From Mnemiopsis leidyi (lineage: Eukaryota; Ctenophora; Tentaculata; Lobata; Bolinopsidae), in contig JH153292.1 of the NCBI GenBank assembly GCA_000226015.1, positions 90,627 through 136,490 on the forward strand: a stretch of 45,864 nucleotides of DNA. Direction: 5' to 3'. A program made the translations under genes and the position numbers. Every line of letters starts with the position of its first letter. Position 1 is the stretch's first letter. Below the pieces are notes generated by a model that saw only the letters and a program-made list of their open reading frames with translations, did not search any database and was not told where the DNA came from. Positions 1-12,200 of the stretch are shown piece by piece.

Positions 1-12
1 AGACACAACACT

Positions 13-240
13 AGATACACAACAATGAGACACAACAATGAGACACAACAATGAGACACAACAATGAGACACAACAATGAGACACAACAATGAGACACAA
101 CAATGAGACACAACAATGAGACACAACAATGAGACACAACAATGAGACACAACAATGAGACACAACACTGAAACACAACAATGAGACACAACACTGATAC
201 ACAACAATGAGACACAACAATAAGACACAACACTGAGACA
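13..240. repeat. 13-bp minisatellite in a NUP205 intron
   Basis: About seventeen head-to-tail copies of a 13-base unit (consensus GAGACACAACAAT) with a few single-base variants (for example aacactg in place of aacaatg). The array ends about 25 bases before the splice acceptor at 264-265. The unit length is not a multiple of three, and the long minus-strand reading frame across it is only a by-product of the repeat. Confidence 0.95.
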
Positions 241-265
241 CGACTTATAACTTCTCCCCACTTAG

Positions 266-3200
266 GTGTGAAACTAGAGCAGAACGTTTCCGTCCCCACA
301 ATAACTCCGGCCGAGTTGGACGCTCTTCAAGCCGTACTCTCTCTGACTCAACACATCCTGGCATTAGACGAGGATCTGAGGACGACCATGGCGGAGAACA
401 ACCAGTGGAGAATCGTGTCTACTCTCTTCGGTCTTCTCTCTTGTCCTGTTCTCCCTCAGCTCAAGGGTCTGTCTGTGTTTACTTTGTAAAACTAATTTTA
501 TCTATATTGTGTTTTATGTTGCAAGGCGTTTACTTTGTGAAACTAATATTATCTATATTGTGTTTTATGTTGCAAGGCGTTTACTTTGTAAAACTAATAT
601 CAGCTATAATCTATATTGTGTGATGATGCAACAATTTGTTTGGACAGTTTGGTTTATTGCCAGACTGGACATTGCACTCATCCCTCAGGGTCGATCCTGG
701 ACTGCATATCGGTGTTAACAGCTACCCCGGAACTGTGTCTGTCTCTGTGGCAGCAACTAGAGGCTACACAGATACTCCCCACAGTCCAGACTAACTCAAC
801 CAAACTTGGAATCCAGGTCGGTGCTTTATCAAACGTTTCCAACACCTTACATTAAAGTGGTCGAAATCCAAATGCTAGGATATTGTTTTTTCATTTTATG
901 CTCACAGGAGATAAGACTCTTCTCACGAAGTCGGCACGTTACTCGTGCTGCAACGAGCCAATAGATGTGCAAAATTTAAGGTGTGATTTACAATTAAAGT
1001 CATTTCGATTTAAATCAGTAAAAACAAGTAACAACCACACACGCATATATGGGATATATCTATATGTATATATTATGCGAACTTTTCTAAAAGAAATTAT
1101 ATTTATATTTATAAATAAATAAATAAATGTTAAACATTTAATTTATTGCCTTAAATCTCAAATTGTATTTTAAACTTAAGTTAGTACCCAAATTTAATCG
1201 AAACTATTAAAGGCGATTCACAGGCAAAGTGCCGATTAACTAATTGACATGATAAGTTTCTACATTTTTCAAATGCCCGCTCAAATAGAAATGTTTTTGG
1301 CTGTTTCTTAAAAATGGAAATATCAGTGCATGTTCTCAGATTATAAGGCAAAATATTCGATACTAAAGGTGCAGCATAACTGAAACTACTATCAGTTCTT
1401 TTATTATTAGGGATAGGGGCATTGGACATTAAGTGAAACGTAATCATTCTCATTTCGCAATGATTGAAGGGACTGGTCTTTAATTTTAATACAGATCTTT
1501 AAATAAGTTGGAGCAATGTTGTGGTCATGAGCGCAATCTTAAAGCCTATTCGCTGTTTAACATGTAGAAAGTGAGCTTCTTTGAGGAAGGGTTTTCCCAT
1601 TTCCCAACTCTTTTACAAGAAGCGTTCTGTACTTCCTGAATTCTTTTTATCTGATAATCTGGTAGTCCATACAATAGTCCATTACAGTAGTCCATTACAG
1701 TAGTCCAATTTTGAGAACACTAAACAATGTAAGAGATGTTTTCTTAAGTCGAAGTCAAGTTTGGAGGCAACTGCTCTAAGGTTCCTCAGCTGGATATTGC
1801 AGCTCTGAATAACTGACGATATATGAGTATCAAAGGTGTGGTACTCCTCATTTAATACTCCAATACTTTTCACAACTGCAAAAGGTGTGATTGATTCACT
1901 GTCACCCAAGGAAATCCTGTCTATGTGAAATGTCATTTCATATAAAACTCTTACCGAAACTCTTCAGTGTTGACATTAAAGCATAACGATATAATGCATT
2001 ATCCCTGAAATATGCAACTCTGTTAAATATTTAGATATTTCATTCGAATATTCCATTTGATATCACTTCATTTAAAACGATAAGAATAACCAATAACGCT
2101 CATGCCTTTTAGGTATTACTTAGCGTTAAATAATTCTTGAGAAAGATAGGAACAGAAGAACTGGGTAGTACGCTTATGACGATAACAGCTTTAGCTTTAA
2201 AAGCTTTTTTGAATTCTATATAACATTTTGGCCAATCGGAACGATTTGAGTGATTGCCAGCCTAGTCCCTTTTTACAGGTTTTATTGATTTAGTAAGGCA
2301 CTGGCACCCTGCAGCATACCCTGTTGCCGGTATATACCCTTTCTATATGTTAGCTATATGACACAGTGACATTTGTTCAATTAAATTTTAATGGTAAAAA
2401 TAATTACAATCTGACCACAAAATTTTGAAATTTTTGGTCAATAGCCAACATTTGATGATTATTTGATCTAACTTATAACTAAGGCAAAATTATTAAAAAA
2501 TCGTTGTCGCCTTAATCTCCCCCAATTCGGAAGTTTGTTTAATTTAAGTACATAATAATTTAAGTACATAATATTTCCTTGTAATTTATAACTGGTCTCA
2601 ACTCTCATCCCTATACCTTAAAGTTTGATAGTTTACTATAGATCAGAGCTAATAAAATTTTGAAGTTAACTTTGAACAATCTTCTTAGCGTTAATAACTA
2701 AAATTCTTCCAAGAAGCCCAACATGTCCGTGAACCCCCTGTCCGTGGACAAGGTTTGCTAATTGTTTTGATAATGGGCGTGTTTAATGGTCAATAGTTTA
2801 ATGGTTTAAAATATATTTAGACAAATTATGTTCGGTATAGGCAGAATGAAAATAACAACAAGTATGAAGAAGTGTCTTTCAGCAACTCTTCGCTGTTGGA
2901 GTTGTCTGGAGCAGAAATTCCCTCGCGTGTTTCTGGGTTTCGTACGATGATCACTTCATCCATGGTACAGCCATATAGACCGAAATTTTAGTCGCAGAGT
3001 CGCAGACGCAAAGCGTGCCTCCAGCCTAAAAAGACACGGGTCTATCATTATCTTTTTCTGTGCAATCGTTATAATTGATTGGGCTTTAGGGCTTTCACCA
3101 TAGAATTTGCCGTCAAATTTTACCTGAAATTGCTAGTCTAACTTTTCATGTTGCGCACCATTAATAATGTTCAATTTTGTACCGTGAGAAGTCAATTAGT

Positions 3201-6200
3201 GCAACATAGAGGTCGAAAAATGGCTTTTAGATTTCGGGACTGTCACAAACTGATTTGTCGTCAAATTTTACGTCGGAATCCTGGTCTAACTTTTCTTCTA
3301 GCCGAAAGTTGATTTTTTTTTCATTTTTTGGTCAATTAGGGCTTCGGACTGTCACCATCAGATTCGCTGTTAAATTTTACTCAACTTTTCTTCCAGCTCA
3401 ACTTGAAAATTTCCATTCTTGGAGTCATTTAGGGGGTGAATGAAACATTTTTGGCTTCGAAATGACAAATTTAAATTCGTCCTCAAATTTTACGTCTAAC
3501 TTTTCTGGCTCAAGGTTGGAAATTTTTATTTTTGGGCTTTAAAGGCCTTTAAGACCTTTAAGTCCTTCAGATCAAATTTCAACATAGCCTGAGCCACGAG
3601 ACTTGAAAACCTGAGATGTTCATGACTCTACCTCTTTCCGTTCGGGTTTCTTGGAGAGTGTCGAATTGTTGGTGTTTAGAACTTTCCAATGCCTCATTTT
3701 AATCAGTAAGTACAACAAGCACCTAGTTAAGACAATGTCTCGTTAGTTCTCTTGTTTCGGCAATAACAATAACAATATTAAGCCAGAACTCGGTGAACGT
3801 GGAGTCTCAGAATTGCTCACTTCTTTTGGTACGAGTTGTCTAACATTTCAGCTGGAAATTTTGTTAAAATGGTTCTCTTTTAAATGTTTATAAAACTTTT
3901 CTTTTAATGAGACTTAGGATGATGTAGTACATCTAAATTAAATTCCGGAGAAGACAGTTTTATTTGTCCATTAAACAGTCGCAATAAAAGATTCAGATAT
4001 CTTGACGATATGATACTATTGAATTATTTATTATCTAGTCTGTACAAAACGTTATGTGTTAGAGCAGTTCGCACATAGTATTAATGGTAGATCAATTTAT
4101 CTTATTCACTCGGTAAATGCGTGACATGAAAAATAATTTCAATTGAAGTCAGATAAAGATCGGTTTAAATTAGAACAGTTGGCACTCAGTTTACCTTGAT
4201 TCGTCGGTTCTAATTGCGATATTAAGATATTAAAACCATAAATTAAATCTCTTTTCGACGATCTCTATCTAATCATTTTGTCATGTTCAATTCGGGTTGC
4301 CTACTGGCAGAGGTCAATTCATCTAAAACTCTTTGTCTCATTAAAGGCACGTAGAAGTACTTCAATTTTACTTCAATCCAGCATTGACGTTGGCCAAAGA
4401 GAGTGAAGTGCTGCAAAAGCGCAATATTTGATTATCGTTTATCCTTTATATATCGACCTGTTTCACGTCTTTTTGATGATATTCTTAGAAAAGATTGAAA
4501 TTTCTTTGATATGCTTTCATTTTCTTTAATCCTTAAATTGTGTCTGTCCTCCTCATATTCATATTTTCTTGGTTAAGCAAAGCTTTGTGCTATTTCACGA
4601 AAATCCCCGTTTCTAAGCATAATTTCAACAATCACTAGAGATTCGGTTTGGTTGAGCGGACCATAGGTGCAAAACGTTTTTTATTGGTAGGACGATTTCA
4701 GATTGGTACATATTAGGTTTAAAATCTATTCGAAATAGACGTCAGAAATGTTGGGGAAGAGTCGGAAATTTCTTAAGTCATGTGACAGTGATTGACCAGT
4801 GAAAAGGCGGATTCGACCAGTCAAGTTTAAGAATCGCTCTCAGGTCATGCAAAAAATTTTCGACTCCTCCCCAAAAATTTCTGTCGTCTATTGACATGGG
4901 TTTTCTCGGTTTGTGAAAGTTCAAATCAGGCATAGCTTTTTTGGTTTTTCCTTGTTTCTTTTGGTTCTTTAAATTCGACATCGTTGTTTTTGATTCAAAA
5001 CTGCCATTGTTTTAATGGTTTTTTGTACAAGGGTGAGAACTCCATCACTCTCTATATTCCCTAATACACGTGCTTCCTGTCGCCTGCTATTGACCAAATT
5101 AAACACATTTGGCGTTGCTTGATTAACGATATTTTAAGATCTTAATGCGACACAGGAACGGGTTTTATAAACTTGAGTTTAGTTCAGCTGATTTTTCTCC
5201 TGCTGCATGTGTAGTTTGTTCAAGTAGGATCTTTGTTTTCTACGTCCAATAAAATTTGTAAACGAATCGAATATTGGGAGTCGGCAATCCTAGTTGGATG
5301 GTATTTGCCAAGTTGCAACCAATTGTCCACACGTTGCGTGATTTGATACCTGTTACCTAATCATGTATTTGTTTGATATTTCTATTTCTTTATGAGGCGT
5401 GATTCATTCCGTGAGTTTAGAACGGCAGATTTTTCTTTCGCTGTATGTGCACTATATATAAGGTAGTTTTCTCATTCAACATGTTATACGAAGATTAAAT
5501 GATTTACTTGGTATCTCAAGGTCAAGATAATCCACTCTGTCGCTGGTGCTATTATAACTCTTATTGAATTGTAGTTGTTATATACTGAAACAAAACCAAT
5601 GCCTGCTTGCCACTTACCATCAAATTGCAAAAAGTTCATGAAAAATACCGATGTGGGTTCCCATCATCATTTGCGAAATACAAAGCTGTGCCTTCAAATG
5701 CACCGCATTTATATTTATGTTTAGTGAGAATTTCTATTAGATACGATTACAGCAATCTCTCAAAAGTTCGTTTCGTTTAACAGGAGAAGATATGCCGAGG
5801 ACATTCGAGTAGCCAGAGTAAGGATAAGAGCTGCTTTCTTCTTTTGTGTTCTTTTGAAGATACTTTACACTGACCGTTGCCGTAAACAGTAAAGGCATCT
5901 GCCAAAATCACTTGAACAGTCCATCCCATATATTGTTTGATAAATACATCATTTGTATGAATAAATTAAGTCGAATTTTACAAGGCCGAATTTCATAACT
6001 GATGCTGCTTTACAAGTGCTATTTTCCAAGTTATCCACAAGTCATATGGTTATATATTAAGTATGTTTAAAGTTCTAAATTCATTTATGTCAGTTTAGCT
6101 CAGTCAATTAGGTTCTCCAATACATGTGCAGTTCATATTAAGTCATATTTTCGCTTTGCTTTTTGAATTGGTCAAGCCAAAGACACGTCGACTCGCTTTC

Positions 6201-9200
6201 ACTCTCGATAAATACCAGTGTTGTCTCAGATATTTCATTGATATGCCTTGCGTTTGTTCCCATTTTATCTTTACCAGATTTCACGTAGATTACGTCATTT
6301 TCCTCCCAGCTGTAGAAGAAATGTCACTAAATGCAACTAACGATACTCTCGAAATCGACTGGGACAACGTCCCTTCCAGCGTCGCAGAGCGATTCTTTAT
6401 CGGGCTGTGGTGCCTGGCCTGCATCACATTCGCTTTACTGGGCAACTCCATGGTTCTAATTTCCTCCATCAAGTACAACGCCATCAAGCTGGATAACATC
6501 TCCATTGCCCTGATCCAGAATATAGCTTTTGCAGACATGGGCTACGCAGTGTATGTCACTACTGTACTGATGTCGGTAATAGAAAACAAATGGATATTAG
6601 GAGACATACTGTGTAGTGTCACAAACTACATGCATCTCTTCTTCGGTATATCCGAAATCTACCTTATCTGTGTCTTTAACGTCAGTAAGCTTCACTGTCT
6701 GCTCTTTCCGCTGCAAGCCCGACACCGGTCCCGCACAACAGGTCACCTGTTTGCTCTGGGAGTGTGGTGCATCATGCCAATATTCTACATCCTACCTGCG
6801 CAGCTGCTCACAGGAAGGAAGGAGGTCTTCAGACTCACTTTCTTCAGATGTGAAGGATATTTTACCGTCCCTGGAAAGTTCACCACCATCTTCCCTTTTC
6901 TCTCTGTTCTCTTCTTCATTCTTCTCCCCATGTTGGTTGTCCTGATAGCTATCATCTGGCTACTCCAGTATGTCCGCAAGGTCCAGAGTCTCCAGCGACA
7001 GAGTATCATCACCCTTCTCCTCATCTCTCTCTGCTACTTCTGCTCGTATCTTCCTTATGGCATTTTCTTTATCATCAGGACCTTCTTCCGACGCGTGGCC
7101 TTTCTGCGCGCCATACGCTTCCACTACTACAGGTTTGGTCTCTACATGTGTTATCTCAACTTCTCAGCTAACCCCGTCATCTACATTGTCTCTGTCAAAA
7201 GTTACAAGGAGTTCTTGGTGAAGAAATGGTCGAGAGTGCGAGTTCAGGTGGGAGGAGTCATTTCCATGGCTACCTGGCCAACTTCATCTTCATCTTCTCG
7301 GGAGAAGAATTCCTCAGTCAGATGCAACCCTGCGCACACTGACCATGCTAGAACTGTTGTTGCAAAGGAGTGAGTTGATATTAGATATCTGGACTCGAAT
7401 AGGCTTGTAATTTGATGAAGAGCATTGACAAAGAGTAACTGAGAATTATTTAAAAATCTAGTGCGAAACTTACAATAATATCTTGAATTTGAAAATGGAT
7501 AAGCTGATAACTGGTTGTCATTTGTTTTGCTTTACAATTACTTCATCTTGACCATGCTAAACAATATATTAAACAATGTATTTTTTTCTTATTTCTGTAT
7601 GGCATATTAAAAACTCCTGAAACGCGGCTGCTAAAAATGCGTTCTGAACGTGCTAGTATCAAGTTTTCTGTATGGATAACATACCTTAGCTCAATTGTTT
7701 GCCTTTGTTCAATTTATTGGCATTCTTTTCATGTCACCTATCCATGAATGTTATAAAGCCAATAATATTTAAATAACTGATTTTTTGTAAAATCTGCTGA
7801 TTTTGCTTTGTTTAATGTATCAACCCGTTATTTTACTTATACTTATCCTTTCCATAAGCTATATTGTTGTGACTTGACCTCGCCACATAATTGTGGTTAG
7901 TCACAGTTACCCCAACAATAACGAAAAAGACTAAATTCTGAAAAGCTACCGTCCATTAACAAAACGTGGTTGAGCGTTTAATTATGATGTGTAACAAACT
8001 CTTTTTTATTTTCAGTCGGAGCTAGAAGAAATCGAGTCACGAAGTGAGACTTATCCAGAGACCAGAGGTTTTCTGAACTTGCTGAAAGGATTACTGTCGA
8101 CCACAATTCCGGGGTCTCTGGGAGTTGGCTACAGGCGACCTGGACTTATTCCATACCTTAACTTTGTGAAGGAGACTGTCTTCCTGAAGTTCGACATAAG
8201 GGCATACGGCGACAATAATGAAATGGTAAGTAGCGCTGCGCGCCTTTAGTTACATTAGAAATTGAAATCGTCTGTCGGGGAACTAGCTCAAATGGTAGAG
8301 CGCTCGCTTAGCATGCGAGAGGTACCGGGATCGATGCCCGGGTTCTCCAGTCAATTCTTTTACTTTTTTATACATAATGTACAGTAATAGTTATTTTGTG
8401 TCAAAGTATAGAACTATTGCTTTACATTACAAAATAACTTTAAAAGTCACAATAACGTTATATTAATTAATGAAGAATTTCTAAACGCATAGGTTTTTAG
8501 AAAGATTATTCTTGTGTTATTTATTTTTTTCTTCGAACATTTTACCACCACGGCCCTATAAAAAGGCCTCATGAAATTTATTTTCTGGAGCGAAGATTTT
8601 TTGAGCCAGTTGGTATGTTTCTGCTTGGACGTCGAATCATCAAAAATGGGAGAAAAAGTATTGACTGGAGAACCCGGGCATCGATCCCGGTACCTCTCGC
8701 ATGCTAAGCGAGCGCTCTACCATTTGAGCTAGTTCCCCGTGCTGGTGAATGGACTTTGTATCTGGTCGATTGATAGCAATCGCATATTTCCACATGATTT
8801 CTCCACGGAATTTATTTCGAGTCCTTGAATCAGCACCGTAGTTTAGAAAACACTAGGAAATGATTACATTACATCAGCTGGTATCTCAAAAGATTGTATT
8901 GCTGTTACAACCGACTGTGAAAACTGAAAAGTCGAGATGACTTGTCAATTTATGTCTAACTACTGTCTGTCATAATTAATCTATAGTGTTCGTTGCAAAT
9001 TACGATGAACTCGAACTTTTAAGAATATGACATGGGGGATAGATGTTAACTGAAAAGCAAAATTTAAAATTGAATCGATCAATTACCAGGTGCCAGACCC
9101 GCGCAATAGTACCCGCACACTTGCACTTGATTTTGTATTTATTCCTTTGCAATGTGGTCCCTCCTCCCAATTCCCATGATTCATGATGTCTTGCTAGAAA

Positions 9201-12200
9201 TCGGCGCTGAGCTAAAGCTGTACCCAGTTAAAAAAGAGGCTCTACCGCGGCCACCATATGACTTTTATGTAATCAATTAGCATTTGCTAGTTGCGCGGTG
9301 TATCTTGCGCGCGTCACATCTTCTACTCAGATTTGCCGCCACATATTCAATACTTCCAAAGCAAAGAGGACAAAAACTGAACAATTACCAAGCTGCAGAT
9401 GGTGCATAACAAACTTAGTGATATGAATTCTTTCATTTCAGTGGGAGGTCGCAGCTAAGTGTATGGATATATTTCACGTGTTTCTGGACCAGTTTCAAGT
9501 TAACGAGCAAGACTTGGAGGAGACAGTAAACTCTCCAGCCTATCACCTTCTCACGCAACTTCTTAACGACACCCCACTTCTAATCAAGGTTATTCTACAT
9601 TATCATTACGCCTTGACGATTTTTGGAAACCTATGGATTTCAGGACGAGTGACAACTTATGTGTTGGAAATAACTCACGGGATTTGGTAAAGTTTGAACT
9701 TTTCGTTCTGAAAACCCTTGTCTCCTTCCTCACTCTAAAACCTACAGATAATGACGGTGGTCGAGTCAGCCTCTAAAGTCCTCACAAAGGGAGAACGTCT
9801 CAAAGGTGGACACTTATCAGCAGCTAAGAGCGCAGTAAAACTGCTGGCACTAACATTAGAACTACAGGAGGAAATGTTGAGCTTGTTGAGGGAATCTAGC
9901 GCTACTACTATCGTTACTCCACTCCAACAACTACTTCTAACCATCAACCCTTCCACTCGGAACTCTGACTTCATCCTCCACATCGCCAAGTTAGTCCTGA
10001 ACTTTTTATCATCACTGGATTCCTATTAATGTAACAGATATTTTTCTGTCAATTTGTTTACAAGTTAAATCAGCCTCGCCAAATCTCCAATATCTGAACA
10101 ACTCTACCCATCTCCAACAGGTTTTTGATCCCTCTTAACACTGACTTGGAGATAACACACGGATGTTTGAAGTTGTTGGTGGCTGTATGCAGCAAGCCAG
10201 GTACACTTAGTCCTGTCTCTGTTCTCCTCACCCAGAAAAGTGCGGTTGCGGAGGAAGTTATGCAGAGTCTGGTCGAGAGGCTGGAAACTGATGAACCGGA
10301 GTCCGGGTGTAAGTTGTGTTACCGAGTTTTTAATCGGTGATGGGCTTTAATAAATTTTCTATAGACAGTGTAAGCCGTTCTTAAATAATTTGTAAATACA
10401 TACCTTCCACCAGCCGGTACGTCAGCAGAGCACAATGCTATTCGACAGAAGATCCTCAACTTGTTGATCAGTCTGCTCGACTTCGCTCCTCCTAACATCG
10501 GATACTATCTCCTCGGATTCGACATCACCAGACCTCTCAACAAATCAGTTCTTCAAGAACCGGGTTAGAAACTATCGCCTTGTAGTACAACCATTATTTA
10601 ACATATTTGACAATATTAAAGTTTGTATGATGTCTGTCAGATTTTCTGGTGTCAGATGAAGCTAAAGTAACAGACGATTTTCCACCAGGGATCCAAGGAT
10701 GTAAGCGAACCTGCCTTCATAGTGTAATAGATCTGCTCTTTAAAGAACTGCCCCCTCACTCTTTGTACGACACTCCAGTACTTTCTAAACTTTGTTACCA
10801 ACTCCTTCTCAAACTCTCCACCAACCGACACACAGGTACGGACACTCAAGATTGGTATTTTGTTCTGCCCAGGGGGTAAAAAACGTTTGAAAGGGCTTGT
10901 GGCTGTCGTTATGAAACACGTGGCAACAAATATTAAGACCATGTCTCTTCACCATCTGTTTACAGATAGTAGATGAACTTTCTTTATTTTTCCACCCAGC
11001 CGGCCGCGAAGCGGCCTTAACAAGGCATAAGGTGGTTAGGAATCGAGAGATTTTGGGGGTATTATAGTGGGGTTAGCAGGATGGTGGTCCGTCGTGGTCG
11101 CCGTGGTCGTCGTGGTCGTCGTGGTCGTCGTGTCCCGCTCCTTTATCAAAACCGCGTTTGTGCAGGGTTAGATTGTTAATGTTTTTAATTCAATGCGCCG
11201 CGCATCACTGTAGACTGATTAAATTTAATGAGTGAGATCGTGAGTGTGGGATTAATTAATGATTGGTCTTGCGATTTGGGCTATGCCAATCTAAGTGTTT
11301 GTCTGTATGATGGAACTGACAACAAAAATAAAAAACACCGTCGGCTTAAATATTTTATCAAACACAAAAAGTCACTGTAAATTACGATAATTGATCGATT
11401 CGGGCGGTGCGAAATCAAAATGTGCATTGTGATATCAGCGATAAAGTTGTTTGTTTACTTCAATCACTCTTCGTAAATGATGAAATCCGACTTATAAAAC
11501 TAAGGAATAGGAGTGATTTTTGCGAATTTTCCCATTGCAGTAGATGAAGCTTCATATCAGTTTTATCCAAATGCAACAGGATATTAAAGGTTTTAGATAA
11601 TGAGTGAATGTCTGATGTCAGTTTATTTATGGGCTGCACAGTGCTCGCTTTACATCATTTAAAGTTCAATTCAGACATTTGGCAAAAAATCACTTGCATT
11701 CCTACAACATATTGCGAAACAGATCAAATTGTCGACAAAACGAAGCAATAGCAAATCGAACTAACAACCAAGCGCAAGAGTTTTAGCGCGCACAATTTTC
11801 ATTTTATAGTGCACATTGCACGTGCCATGTCAATTTTATTTACACGATGCGCGTTATCAATTCATGACTCAGACCTAAAATCTTTGCAAGTGAGTGGCGA
11901 GTACGTAAAGTGTATTATTATTCTTCATCATTCTCAAATAAGATTTTAAAAGCTCCGGCTGGGTGGAAATATATCACCCGTCTGTCGGGAATAACGGGCG
12001 AAATTCTTGTTAGGGGCTGCAGTTTTGCGGTATCTCAGATCTACATACGACTTTTTCGGCAAGTTCCTGGAGATTCACCCCTGGAGTGCAGATTCGTCCC
12101 GGCTGGAGCATCAGACGGAGTTTCTGCAGCTCCTTGCCCTGGAACTCCTGGTTACATCACGAGCTAACCTGACCAGTTACTTACAGAGGTTACTGATCGG

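Noticed and set aside
11..241. Minus-strand cysteine/valine-rich frame of 76 codons
   Set aside because: Produced by the 13-base repeat; no gene signal.
405..623. Repetitive peptide frame (YFVKLILSILCFMLQGV)
   Set aside because: Lies in the 51-base intronic tandem repeat; the adjoining NUP205 exons join in phase without it.
4778..4981. Lys-rich minus-strand frame of 67 codons
   Set aside because: No homology that I recognise, no splice support, AT-rich intron context.
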